From contig JAEDGZ010000010.1 of the NCBI GenBank assembly GCA_016297215.1, positions 1 to 64,000 on the forward strand: DNA of 64,000 nt. Direction: 5' to 3'. The position numbers and the translations under genes are program-made. Position 1 is the first letter of the stretch, and every line of letters begins with the position of its first letter. Below the pieces are notes generated by a model that worked only from the letters and a program-made list of their open reading frames with translations, searched no databases and was not told the origin of the DNA. Shown here piece by piece: positions 24,530 through 33,109 of this stretch. Source of the stretch: Paludibacteraceae bacterium. GTDB taxonomy: Bacteria; Bacteroidota; Bacteroidia; Bacteroidales; Paludibacteraceae.

Positions 24530-26923
24530 ATGAATATGAAAAAAGGATTACTTTGTGTATTGGCATTGAGCATGGTGATTAGTGGTCAGTGGTCAGTGGT
24601 CAGTGGTCAGAGCCATGTCGAGTCAAGCGGCGCTCAGTTGGACTTACAGAGCCGCGCGACGCTGCGTGAGATGAGGAGCAAACATATAGCGGACTTCGAA
24701 CGACTGCCCTCTAAATCCCCCTTAAAAGGAGACTTCCGAACAGCAGGCGGGGATGCCTACGCACCAGGGCAAGGCGACGATTGTCGGATGGTGGGGGCGA
24801 TGGTTCGTGTGAAAGAGGGGACTACACGGGAGCAGTTGGAGGCTGAGGGATTGCAGGTGCTTGGGTTGCGCGGGACAATTGCGCTGGTGTCGATGCCCTT
24901 AGACGAGGTGGAGACGATAGCCGCACAGTCGCGCGTGATTAGGCAGATGCAGTTGCCGCGCGCTGTGAAGCCGATGAATGATATTGCACGCGCCGTAACA
25001 GGTGTGGATGTGATACACTCCGGCAAGGGCTTGCCGCAGGCATATACAGGTAAAGGCGTGGTAACGGGTATTGTGGATGCAGGGTTAGACCCTAATCATG
25101 TGATGTTCAAGCGTGAGGACGGGACTTCGCGGGTGGAGTATCTGACGTATTACATACAAGATAACAGCAGTCAAAGCGGCATCAGCGGAGCATGGTTCAA
25201 CCGCGCGACCATCAGCCAGTTCACGACGGATGACCCAACGACTTTCCACGGCACTCACACCTTAGGCACGATGGCAGGCGGTTATAAGGGGAGTTCAAAG
25301 GTAGCGAGTTTGTCAGACGGCAAAGCCACGGTAGCAACGAGTGCTAACCCGTATTACGGTATGGCAACGGAGAGCGATATCGTTGCCAGTTGTGGTACGT
25401 TGCAGGACTTCTTTATTGCCCTGGGCATGGAGAGCGTGCTGGATTATGCCGACCAGATGAAGATGCCAGCCGTCATTAACCTATCGCTGGGTGGTACTAC
25501 TGGACCGCATGACGGAACGAGCATGATCAGCGAGTATATGGCGCTGGCAGAGAAGCAAGATAAGGTGATCATCTGCGTGGCAGCAGGCAACGAGGGCAAT
25601 CTGCCGTTAGTGGTGAGCGACACGCTGACGGAGGGGCAGACGGAGATAAAGTCGTTTATTCAGCCGATATACTCTTCCTATCCCGTTTATAATGATGATG
25701 GTAGCGTGGCTTACACATACAAGAACTTGCGTACCGGGCAGGTGTATGTATATAGCAACGACAGCACACCGTTTACCATCAAGGCGGTGGTTTACAACAA
25801 GAGCCGCGGAAAGATTGCTTTTCAGGCACCTTTCTCGCCGGACAATGAGAATGGGTCTATCTACTACGCTTCGGAAGGAATGGCACAAGATGGCGACTTG
25901 ACGCATCCGAACTTCACGAAAGCGTTTAACGGATATGTAGGCGTAGGCGGCTTGGTGGATGAGTACTCGGGGCGTTATTATGCGATAGTGGACTATTTTG
26001 TGGAAGACGCGGCGACGAACGACGGCAGTTATACGCTTGGTTTTGTGGTAGATGGCGCGGCAGGGCAGCGTATTGACTGCTACTGCGACGGGTCGTTCTC
26101 AACGCTGACAGATGACGGTCAGGCAGGCTGGCAGACGGGTTCGAGCGATGGCACGATAAGCGATATGGCCTGCGGAGACGGTATTTTGGTGGTGGGATCG
26201 TATAATTCGCGGACGGATTTTGCTTCGCTGGACGGGAAATCCTACACCTATGGCGAGGAGATGCCTGCGGGTAAAGTGAGCAGTTTTACCTCCTATGGTA
26301 CAACAATAAACGGGAAGACACTGCCGGAGGTGTGCGCTCCCGGGGCGACGATAATCTCGGCGTTGAGCAAGCCTTATGCGGACTATATGGGGATTGCTTC
26401 TTATCCTGCTAACTTGCAAGCGTCTTCGAAGTCGGGTGCAGATACTTATTACTGGATGCAGTGTGTAGGCACGTCGATGGCCTGTCCGGTGGTTGCAGGG
26501 GGTATTGCACTTTGGTTAGAGGCAGACCCGACGCTGACGCTGGCGGACGTGAAGGACATCATCAGCAAGACCTCGCTTTGCGATGCGGATGTGAACGACG
26601 ACCCTCGGTGGGGGTATGGTAAGTTTGATGCGCTGGCGGGATTGAAGGAAGTGTTGCGAAGGAATGACATGGGCATGGGCATTGGCAGTGTGGCATCGGA
26701 CGACAGCCAGTTGCTGGTTACGAGCGATGATTTGCGGCATTTTAACGTATTCCTCGGCGGCGCACGGCAGATGGAGGTGGCGGTGTATGATGTTGCCGGC
26801 AAGGAGGTGGCACGCTTTGCATCTCAAGGCGATGAGGCGGATATTGACGCTACGGGCTGGGCAGCGGGCACGTATGTGGTGCGCGTGAATGGGATGTACA
26901 GCGGAAAGATGGTGGTGAGATAA
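24530..26923 (+). CDS. Secreted subtilisin-like serine protease with T9SS sorting tail
   Basis: 797 residues. A signal peptide is followed by an inhibitor-like propeptide (EGTTREQLEAEGLQVLGLRG) and an S8 catalytic domain. The triad is Asp near residue 182 (TGIVDAGLD), His near 242 (FHGTHTLGTMAGG) and Ser near 648 (GTSMACPVVAGGIALW), with an insert between His and Ser. The last 80 residues (VYDVAGKEVARF, WAAGTYVVRVNG) are a type A type IX secretion sorting domain, so the protein is exported by T9SS and probably fixed to the surface. Two repeat insertions lie in the non-conserved N-terminal part: GTCAGTG units in the signal-peptide end (ISGQWSVVSGQ) and LPSKSPLKGDFRTAGGDAY near residues 60-80. 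The LRR protein follows 57 bases later. Confidence 0.93.
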   Translation: MNMKKGLLCVLALSMVISGQWSVVSGQSHVESSGAQLDLQSRATLREMRSKHIADFERLPSKSPLKGDFRTAGGDAYAPGQGDDCRMVGAMVRVKEGTTREQLEAEGLQVLGLRGTIALVSMPLDEVETIAAQSRVIRQMQLPRAVKPMNDIARAVTGVDVIHSGKGLPQAYTGKGVVTGIVDAGLDPNHVMFKREDGTSRVEYLTYYIQDNSSQSGISGAWFNRATISQFTTDDPTTFHGTHTLGTMAGGYKGSSKVASLSDGKATVATSANPYYGMATESDIVASCGTLQDFFIALGMESVLDYADQMKMPAVINLSLGGTTGPHDGTSMISEYMALAEKQDKVIICVAAGNEGNLPLVVSDTLTEGQTEIKSFIQPIYSSYPVYNDDGSVAYTYKNLRTGQVYVYSNDSTPFTIKAVVYNKSRGKIAFQAPFSPDNENGSIYYASEGMAQDGDLTHPNFTKAFNGYVGVGGLVDEYSGRYYAIVDYFVEDAATNDGSYTLGFVVDGAAGQRIDCYCDGSFSTLTDDGQAGWQTGSSDGTISDMACGDGILVVGSYNSRTDFASLDGKSYTYGEEMPAGKVSSFTSYGTTINGKTLPEVCAPGATIISALSKPYADYMGIASYPANLQASSKSGADTYYWMQCVGTSMACPVVAGGIALWLEADPTLTLADVKDIISKTSLCDADVNDDPRWGYGKFDALAGLKEVLRRNDMGMGIGSVASDDSQLLVTSDDLRHFNVFLGGARQMEVAVYDVAGKEVARFASQGDEADIDATGWAAGTYVVRVNGMYSGKMVVR
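24579..24612. repeat. GTCAGTG units inside the subtilase signal-peptide end
   Basis: AGTGGTCAGTGGTCAGTGGT and one further copy encode ISGQWSVVSGQ in frame. Identical words occur as intergenic filler at 8914-8930 and 40381-40445. Confidence 0.8.
24707..24768. repeat. Two repeat families inserted in frame in the subtilase
   Basis: 24707-24738 is CCCTCTAAATCCCCCTTAAA plus AGGAGACTTCCG, related to the intergenic copies at 22018 and 31054-31081. 24741-24768 is CAGCAGGCGGGGATGCCTAC plus GCACCAGG, a member of the GC palindrome family. Confidence 0.8.
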
Positions 26924-26980
26924 GCCCCTATCAGACTCCCCTACAGAGGGGGAGAGATAATTAGAATAATCAGAAAACAT

Positions 26981-29900
26981 GTGAATATGAAAACAAACAA
27001 ACTTTTTTCTATGCTTCGGGTGATGGCGGTGGCTGTGTGCCTTGGAGCGACGAATTTGCTCTTTGCTCGCGCTACGGCAGACGAGGAGCCGATTATCACT
27101 ATGACGACCAGCATCTACGAGTTGGCAGGTGCTAACAATCAGATTTCGCTGGTAATAGGTGCTGTGGAGGATATGTGGATTGATGTGGACTGCGGTTTTG
27201 GAGCGGAAGAGTATAAACTGAACGCTCTGGACACGGCGGGGACACTCATCTACTGCACGGTGGACAAGAATGCGACCATCAAGATTTATGGAGGGAAGCC
27301 AGAGGCGATAACATACATCAACGCAGAAGGTTGTTACCTGACGTCGGCGGACTTGACCAAACTGCCTAACCTTGATATCTTGAATCTAAATCACAACCAG
27401 TTGGCGGATATTGACCTAAGCAAGAACACGAAGATTCGCGCGCTCTATGTATCGGACAATCCGTTTACGGAGTCGACGCCGCTGGTGATAGGCGAGAAGG
27501 ACTTGTTGATTATTCTGGAGATACCGATGGTGGACTATCTTGACCCCAACTTCGATTTGACGAAGTATCCGAAGATGAAGTCGTTTGACGCTTACTACAC
27601 GCGCACGCTGACGAAGATAGACCCGACGAATTGCCCGGATTTACTGCAACTGACGCTTGAGATGACCGATGTGGCGAGCGTGGATGTAACGAAGAACCCG
27701 CACTTGCGTATCTTGAACGTGAGCGAGACGAAGATTACAGAGCTGGACTTGAGCCAAAACAAGGAGTTGCTGGAGCTGTATTGCACACATGTGTCGGGTT
27801 TTGTGAACAAGGGGGCGTATAAGTTTAAGACGCTGGATGTGTCGAACAGCCGTTGGCTGTATCGCTTGAACTGCGCGGGTAATGCGCTGACAGATTTGAA
27901 GTTATATCATCCTATGCCTAACGACTCGGCAGGTTTGGTGTCGCTGGATGCGAGCGATAACTACCTGACGCATGTTGATTTGTCAAATCAGAACTATCTA
28001 AACTACGTGCATATCCAGAACAACTGCATGGACTTTGCCACGTTGCCGAGAGACTCGGATGTATGGCAAGACTATCAGTACTCGCAGCGTGCTCTGCCGA
28101 TGGAGCCGGTATATAAAGAAGGTGATACGATAGACCTTAGTAGTCGAGTGCTCCGCCGCGGCTTCCTGACGGAAGCGATTGTGTATGCTATCCCGATGAA
28201 CACGACCGACTCGTTTGTATTGCTGGATACCTCTTATTACTCCTTCAACGACACGACCGGCATCCTTGTGTTGAAGAAAGCCTACCAAGACAGCGTGGTG
28301 ATAGAGTATCGGAACGATGCATTCCCCAATGCCGACCTCTTCACAGAGCCGTTTATGGTGAAGACAGCGGCGGATTACGGGAAGCCGACGAAGGTGATGA
28401 GTTTCACAAGTAATGACTATAATGTTACTAAGCTTTCTTTCTCGGTCGGTCTATACGGCGCGAGCGAGGAGAATCCGATTACATTCTGGGTGGATTTGGG
28501 TACCAATGAACAAAAACCGTTTGTAGCAACTTCGGAAACGACACCACTAACAGCCAATGTGAATGGCGCGAAGGGTTATGGTCCGATAGCGGTTTTTGTG
28601 CCCGATGGCACCAATATCTCCGCGTTGAGCATCAAGAATATATCTGTGTCCTCTATTGACCTCAGCCAATTGAATGGTTTGCGGGAACTGACTTTGTCGG
28701 GGACTTCGCTCTACTCCTACTCTCTTGATTTAACCTATAATCGTATGTTGGAGGTGCTTGACCTAAGCCACAACAACTTGACAACACTCAACCTTGAAGG
28801 CGAGAGCGACTACTTCAACAAGAATCTGCTCCATACGCTGGATATCAGTTATAACCAAATAGATAACACCGGATATTTGGCAGATAACTTCAAGTTGAGT
28901 CCGCTGTTGGCGATGCTGCATTTCAATGCTGCACACAATAAATTGGGCGATATAGACTTCTCGGATGCTGATAACCTGCTGACGCTGGACGTGTCGTACA
29001 ACAATATGGAGCGTCTTGATTTCCAGCACTGTACGGCACTTGACACTGTGCGTGCATCGAATAACTTATTGTCGGAGATTATTTTGCCGGAGGAGGATAA
29101 CATCCGCTATATGGATATTGCTGCCAACCAATTCACACTCGCCAACCTGCCGCGCCACAATGCCAAACTGACCGAAGCGGGCTATGTGTATGCACCACAG
29201 AAAGACATACAGATTGCCACGATGGGTCCGTGCGCGGATTTAGGTGCGCAGATGGTTACTTTGGATGGGAAGAACACCCTCTTGACATGGTTTAAAAAAG
29301 ACGGCACATCCTTGGTAAAAGGTAAGGACTACACACTCAATAACGGCTTCACTCGTTTCTTGAAAGAAGATTTGGATTCGGTATATTGCGAGATTACGCA
29401 CCCTGCTTATCCCGCGTTTTCCGGCGATAAGGTACTGAAAACCACAAAGATGAAAGTGGCTGGTATGCCGAAGAACGTCATTGCTACTTTCGTAACAGCA
29501 AACGATGGTGATGCAGTTTCGCTCTCGCTGGCAGGGGCACAAAATGGAATGTCAATGTATATCGACTGGGAAGGCAATGGAAATGTGCAACAATACCTAT
29601 TGGAGACAGTGTACAAGTTGTTTGAAGCCACAACCTACAAGGGGGCTACGGTGAATGTTTATACCTACGAGTCGACTGATACCGTTACGGTGTTTAGTAT
29701 GAATGGGGCTACCTTGTCTTCGTTTGATGGATCGAAATTGTTAGCCAATATGCTGAGCGTTCGTAATGCCGGTCTCAAGCAGATTACTATGCCTGAAAAC
29801 AAAGAATTGTTGCGTGAGTTAAACCTATCGGGCAATGCGTTGAGCAGTTTCCCGATAAGCGATTTCCCGAATCTCTATTCGTTGGCGCTTTCGGACAACC

Positions 29901-30625
29901 AACTGACGAGCCTCGACCTGAGCCAAAACGAATCGCTGAATGTGGTAGGTGTAGCCAACAATAGCATCCAGTCCGTAACACTGAAGAATCCTAATTTATG
30001 GTTCTTGGATTTGAGTATGAACGAACTGACAACTATTCAGGTAGATACGACTACTACACCCCATTTGCAGCAGTTGGGACTCAGTTACAACAACTTGCAT
30101 ACGTTGGATGTGGCTTCGTTGGACGAACTGCGAGTGCTTAGCATTACCAATAACTATTTTGATTTCAGCACATTACCCCCTATCCTGCCGCAATATAGTG
30201 TGTATAACTACAGCGGGCAAGCCATGCTAAATGTAGCACTGCAAGATGAAAAGATTATTGACCTGAGCAGTCAAGCTATGGTGGGGGATAGCGTAACTGT
30301 CTTCACATGGTATTTAGGGGAGCCTACCTTCAACTACGATACGTATGAGTGGGAAGGCGAAGTGCTGGAAGAAGGCGATGAATACACATTGGAGAATGGT
30401 GTTACTACTTTCCTGAAACGTTTTGACGAAGTGATATGCTTGCTGACTAATCCGGCATTCCCCGATGTGTATCTCTATACCAACTATTTTGATGTTAATC
30501 AGTCGATGGGGTTAGAGAATGCAACAACCGAAGAACAGCGGGCCCGTAAGTACCTGCGCGATGGTGTACTCTACATCGAACGCAACGGTAAGACCTACAC
30601 TCTGATGGGCGAATCTGTAAGATAA
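26981..30625 (+). CDS. Very large secreted leucine-rich-repeat protein
   Basis: 1214 residues with a signal peptide (MLRVMAVAVCLGATNLLFA, cleaved near residue 30). It carries several blocks of leucine-rich repeats of the LxxLxLSxNxLT type (LDILNLNHNQLADIDLSKN, LEVLDLSHNNLTTLNLEG, LYSLALSDNQLTSLDLSQN) separated by beta-rich linkers of similar layout, suggesting three duplicated modules. The C-terminus is not a type A T9SS domain. It ends with RKYLRDGVLYIERNGKTYTL, a short tail seen on many secreted proteins of Prevotella-like Bacteroidales. It is probably a surface adhesion or binding protein, co-transcribed with the protease before it. A strong terminator follows. Confidence 0.88.
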   Translation: MNMKTNKLFSMLRVMAVAVCLGATNLLFARATADEEPIITMTTSIYELAGANNQISLVIGAVEDMWIDVDCGFGAEEYKLNALDTAGTLIYCTVDKNATIKIYGGKPEAITYINAEGCYLTSADLTKLPNLDILNLNHNQLADIDLSKNTKIRALYVSDNPFTESTPLVIGEKDLLIILEIPMVDYLDPNFDLTKYPKMKSFDAYYTRTLTKIDPTNCPDLLQLTLEMTDVASVDVTKNPHLRILNVSETKITELDLSQNKELLELYCTHVSGFVNKGAYKFKTLDVSNSRWLYRLNCAGNALTDLKLYHPMPNDSAGLVSLDASDNYLTHVDLSNQNYLNYVHIQNNCMDFATLPRDSDVWQDYQYSQRALPMEPVYKEGDTIDLSSRVLRRGFLTEAIVYAIPMNTTDSFVLLDTSYYSFNDTTGILVLKKAYQDSVVIEYRNDAFPNADLFTEPFMVKTAADYGKPTKVMSFTSNDYNVTKLSFSVGLYGASEENPITFWVDLGTNEQKPFVATSETTPLTANVNGAKGYGPIAVFVPDGTNISALSIKNISVSSIDLSQLNGLRELTLSGTSLYSYSLDLTYNRMLEVLDLSHNNLTTLNLEGESDYFNKNLLHTLDISYNQIDNTGYLADNFKLSPLLAMLHFNAAHNKLGDIDFSDADNLLTLDVSYNNMERLDFQHCTALDTVRASNNLLSEIILPEEDNIRYMDIAANQFTLANLPRHNAKLTEAGYVYAPQKDIQIATMGPCADLGAQMVTLDGKNTLLTWFKKDGTSLVKGKDYTLNNGFTRFLKEDLDSVYCEITHPAYPAFSGDKVLKTTKMKVAGMPKNVIATFVTANDGDAVSLSLAGAQNGMSMYIDWEGNGNVQQYLLETVYKLFEATTYKGATVNVYTYESTDTVTVFSMNGATLSSFDGSKLLANMLSVRNAGLKQITMPENKELLRELNLSGNALSSFPISDFPNLYSLALSDNQLTSLDLSQNESLNVVGVANNSIQSVTLKNPNLWFLDLSMNELTTIQVDTTTTPHLQQLGLSYNNLHTLDVASLDELRVLSITNNYFDFSTLPPILPQYSVYNYSGQAMLNVALQDEKIIDLSSQAMVGDSVTVFTWYLGEPTFNYDTYEWEGEVLEEGDEYTLENGVTTFLKRFDEVICLLTNPAFPDVYLYTNYFDVNQSMGLENATTEEQRARKYLRDGVLYIERNGKTYTLMGESVR

Positions 30626-30645
30626 TCCAATCAATAATCCGAATG

Positions 30646-30686
30646 GAGCGATTCCGGATACATACTCCCGGAATCGCTCTATTTTT
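30646..30686 (+). terminator. Intrinsic terminator after the LRR gene
   Basis: An 11-bp perfect stem AGCGATTCCGG/CCGGAATCGCT followed by CTATTTTTG, 20 bases after the stop codon. Confidence 0.9.
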
Positions 30687-30707
30687 GTTATGCGAGATAA
30701 AGTCAAC

Positions 30708-30841
30708 AATTGTCCGTTTTTCGCATAAATACCCTCTACCTATAACCTCCGTTTATTAGGCGTTTATAACAAAATAGTAAGGTCTAAATAAGGTTCATAA
30801 CGGCGTTATACGGCTACAAAACCAATTGTCCAAATCACGTA
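30708..30841. repeat. CAATTGTCC-bounded repeat, copy 2
   Basis: Same outer words as 4668-4791 (CAATTGTCCGTTTTTCG at the start, ACCAATTGTCCAAATCACGT at the end) and similar inner words, but diverged. No reading frame. Confidence 0.6.
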
Positions 30842-30845
30842 TGTT

Positions 30846-30980
30846 TAATGTGGAGCTGATATAAGTAAATAAATTCTTTCAGCACTCAAAGTAATCACTC
30901 TACGAGAGTTAGTGATTAGTTAGTGATTAGTTAGTGATTACCGAGCCTATCCGCTATTAATCTTATTTCGACACACGTTA
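30846..30980. repeat. MITE-like element with inner 11-bp tandem repeat
   Basis: Ends TAATGTGGAGCTGATATAAG and CTTATTTCGACACACGTTA are the family's terminal inverted repeats. The interior carries three tandem TTAGTGATTAG units (30908-30939) in place of the usual middle. It abuts the next copy with only three bases between them. Confidence 0.65.
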
Positions 30981-30983
30981 AAT

Positions 30984-31160
30984 TAACGTGAGTTCGATAT
31001 AAGCGAGTTACTTCTGCACTCAAAGACTAATTTGATTTTTGGTAATGAATTACAGTCTCCCTTAAGGGAGATTTAGAGGGTCGTTGTTGGAAATTTTTGT
31101 TGAAATAAAAGAATCATCGTTGTTTTTGATGTCTATGTTTCTTATTTCGAGCAAACGTTA
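30984..31160. repeat. MITE-like element carrying a second repeat in its middle
   Basis: Ends TAACGTGAGTTCGATATAAG and CTTATTTCGAGCAAACGTTA, 177 bp. At 31054-31081 the middle has been replaced or invaded by CTCCCTTAAGGGAGATTTAG plus AGGG, the family also found in frame within the subtilase. The right half, with AAATTTTTGTTGAAATAAA, matches 39010-39030 and 50560-50578. Confidence 0.75.
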
Positions 31161-31370
31161 AATTAATGAATAATTATATAACAATTAACGAAGAATAGAT
31201 ATCTGGACAATATATGGAGATTTATATTCAAATAATCGTGACCGTCTTTTTGTCTTAAAACCTTATGTTAACATAAAAAAAGCAATGATATACATGTTGA
31301 CCCAGGTCAACTTAATAAATGTACTACAATTAAAAAACTATTCACTATAATTTAGAAAACAAAAGGAACC

Positions 31371-31405
31371 CACAAGACGTACTTGTGGGTTCCAATTTTT
31401 ATTAT
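31371..31405. terminator. Hairpin with T tract inside the 538-bp element
   Basis: A perfect 12-bp stem GGAACCCACAAG/CTTGTGGGTTCC followed by AATTTTTATT on the plus strand. On the minus strand it lies about 110 bases after the small ORF and is followed by TTTTGTTTTC, so it can end that transcript. Confidence 0.75.
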
Positions 31406-31508
31406 TACCTTTGCAATGTCAATTAGCATTACACTGATAAGTCCATGTTACTGATAGATGTATCAGATTATACATCACTAAAATAGTAACTATAACCATT
31501 CTTTATCA

Positions 31509-31652
31509 TTATTTCCCATGCATTATTCTTTGTGCCACTTGGAATGCCAAAATTTTTGCTTCTTCTATAGAAACACCACCAATGACAGATGCTGATTCGT
31601 TTAGAATAATTTTCGGTTTACCATTTTCCATTATTACTTTATTCTTTTCCAT
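31509..31652 (-). CDS. Small ORF carried by the 538-bp element
   Basis: 47 codons starting MEKNKVIMENGKPKIILNES and ending QVAQRIMHGK. It is supported by a perfect-spacing promoter 36 bases upstream and a hairpin terminator downstream, both within the element's inverted ends. The sequence is charged and soluble with a beta-then-helix look; I recognise no family. It could be a small regulator or an element-borne partner protein. Confidence 0.55.
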   Translation of the reverse strand: MEKNKVIMENGKPKIILNESASVIGGVSIEEAKILAFQVAQRIMHGK

Positions 31653-31687
31653 ACAAATAAATAGTTTATATGTTTATAAATCTTTGG

Positions 31688-31719
31688 CAAATATACAAAA
31701 AAAATCTGATATAACCAAA
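31688..31719 (-). promoter_or_regulatory. Promoter of the small element-borne ORF
   Basis: Minus-strand TTTG (31716-31719), a 20-base spacer and TATATTTG (31688-31695), inside the 538-bp element. Confidence 0.8.
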
Positions 31720-31826
31720 AATCCATATTTTGAAAATGAAATTGACAATAAAAACAAAAAAAGTGGCTGTTTTTTTGCCACTTTTTCCTAAATGTCTAGG
31801 TCAACATGTATATCATTGCCTAAAAA

Positions 31827-31862
31827 AAACTATCTAACTCCACCTGTTAGATAGTTTCTTTT
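31827..31862 (-). terminator. Terminator of the Fur-family gene
   Basis: A 12-bp perfect stem AAACTATCTAAC/GTTAGATAGTTT around a 7-base loop. On the minus strand it is followed by a run of T. The inner CTAAC..GTTAG core is shared with the terminators after queD and secDF. Confidence 0.8.
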
Positions 31863-31900
31863 ATAGTCGAAAGCAATTTACTTCACTCAACAATGACGAA

Positions 31901-32314
31901 TTATTCTCTACACCCTTTCCCCGAGCACTCGGGACAATAGCCTGTGAAATGGTAGTCCGATTGGCAAACCTCATAGCCATACGGCAACTGCATCACATCT
32001 TCTTTCTTCATAGGGATATCCTCTATCTTTCCGCAGTTCAAGCAGCGGAAATGGGCATGGCGCGTGGTGTATATATCATATCGGGTGGCGCCATCGCCGA
32101 TCTGCAGCGTTAGGATGGCTTTTTGGGCAGAAAGGGATTTTAAGGTATTAAATACCGTGGCGCGCGACACTCCGGCATTCATTTTGCATAAGCCTTCATA
32201 GATACCCTCCGCCGTGGGATGCGTGCGGTGGCGCTGCAAATACTCAATCACCAACATACGCTCTTTCGTACAATTCAAGCCGCAATCGGCTAACAACTCT
32301 CTACTATTCTTCAT
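31901..32314 (-). CDS. Fur-family regulator, probably PerR
   Basis: 137 residues from the ATG at 32314, which follows the predicted transcript start; in-frame codons further upstream lie in the promoter. Winged-helix DNA-binding half (RTHPTAEGIYEGLCK, GVSRATVFNTLKSLS) and a C-terminal half with the metal histidines (RHAHFRCLNCG) and a second CPEC pair forming the structural zinc site. Transcribed away from rubrerythrin, with a 7-3-7 palindrome between them. That arrangement suggests peroxide sensing (PerR) rather than iron sensing, but sequence alone does not prove it. Confidence 0.88.
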   Translation of the reverse strand: MKNSRELLADCGLNCTKERMLVIEYLQRHRTHPTAEGIYEGLCKMNAGVSRATVFNTLKSLSAQKAILTLQIGDGATRYDIYTTRHAHFRCLNCGKIEDIPMKKEDVMQLPYGYEVCQSDYHFTGYCPECSGKGCRE

Positions 32315-32335
32315 ACTTGCTGCAGATTTAGTTCG

Positions 32336-32367
32336 CAAAGGTACAAAAAATAAGCGAGATAAGCAAA
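32336..32367 (-). promoter_or_regulatory. Promoter of the Fur-family gene
   Basis: Minus-strand TTTG (32364-32367), a 20-base spacer and TACCTTTG (32336-32343). Confidence 0.85.
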
Positions 32368-32382
32368 AAAACAAAGGAAAAA

Positions 32383-32414
32383 TTTGTTCATATCAAAAAA
32401 ATGTAGTATTTTTG
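32383..32414 (+). promoter_or_regulatory. Promoter of rubrerythrin
   Basis: TTTG (32383-32386), a 20-base spacer and TATTTTTG (32407-32414). Confidence 0.85.
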
Positions 32415-32421
32415 CAAAGGA

Positions 32422-32438
32422 TTTAGATTATATCTAAA
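32422..32438. promoter_or_regulatory. Likely PerR operator before rubrerythrin
   Basis: TTTAGATTATATCTAAA is an inverted repeat with perfect 7-bp arms around a 3-base centre, at the expected transcription start of rubrerythrin. Its size and AT-rich 7-n-7 form fit Fur/PerR boxes. A regulator bound here would block rubrerythrin transcription until peroxide inactivates it. Confidence 0.6.
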
Positions 32439-32538
32439 ATAAGAAGAGCATTTCTGAATAATCAGAGCACTCAGAATACTCCGAGAAATCCGATCACTCT
32501 GAATAGTAAACAATAACCAACTAACAACAAAAACGACT

Positions 32539-33081
32539 ATGGCAAACAAGTATGCCGGTACCCAGACCGAGAAAAATCTGGAGATTGCATTCGCGGGCGA
32601 ATCGCAAGCACGCAACAAGTACACGTATTTTGCAAGCAAGGCGAAGAAGGAAGGTTTTGAGCAGATTGCTGCGCTCTTCCTGAAGACCGCCGACAACGAG
32701 AAGGAGCATGCCAAACTGTGGTACAAAGAACTGCACGACGGCATTGGCGATACCGCAGACTGCCTGCTCAAAGCAGCAGAAGGCGAGAACTACGAGTGGA
32801 CAGACATGTACGCAGGCTTTGCTGAGACGGCGGAAAAGGAAGGATTTCCCGAGTTGGCAGCCCGCTTCCGCATGGTAGCCGAGGTGGAGAAACACCACGA
32901 GGAGCGCTATCGCGCACTGCTCCATAACGTGGAGGCACAAGAGGTATTCAAGAAGTCTTCCGTGAAGGTATGGGAGTGCCGCAACTGCGGACATATCATG
33001 GTGGGCGATGCTGCCCCCGAGGTGTGCCCCGTATGCGCTCACCCGCAAGCCTACTTTGAGGTACATGCGGAGAATTACTAA
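32539..33081 (+). CDS. rbr: Rubrerythrin
   Basis: 180 residues. An N-terminal ferritin-like four-helix domain supplies the diiron ligands ([32 protein letters not shown]), and a C-terminal rubredoxin domain binds iron with CRNCG and CPVC. It reduces hydrogen peroxide in the cytosol of anaerobes. It is transcribed divergently from the Fur-family gene with an operator-like palindrome at its start. The leader holds an AATCAGAGCACTCAGAATA string. The QueD-like gene follows closely and may be co-transcribed. Confidence 0.96.
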   Translation: MANKYAGTQTEKNLEIAFAGESQARNKYTYFASKAKKEGFEQIAALFLKTADNEKEHAKLWYKELHDGIGDTADCLLKAAEGENYEWTDMYAGFAETAEKEGFPELAARFRMVAEVEKHHEERYRALLHNVEAQEVFKKSSVKVWECRNCGHIMVGDAAPEVCPVCAHPQAYFEVHAENY

Positions 33082-33109
33082 TTCTATCAACCTTAATTTC
33101 TAAACAACT

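Larger units (their letters stand above)
31282..31819. mobile_element. 538-bp element with perfect 21-bp inverted ends and a small ORF
   Basis: GCAATGATATACATGTTGAC plus C at 31282-31302 is the exact reverse complement of 31799-31819. The right 100 bp equal the element end beside the transposase remnant at 23.9 kb. The interior has no transposase, only a 47-codon ORF with its own promoter and a strong hairpin, so this looks like a non-autonomous insertion element with cargo. The DNA is strongly AT-rich. Confidence 0.75.

Noticed and set aside
30908..30939. Tandem TTAGTGATTAG units considered as a CRISPR fragment
   Set aside because: Units are 11 bp, directly adjacent, with no spacers and no cas genes; they lie inside a MITE-like element.
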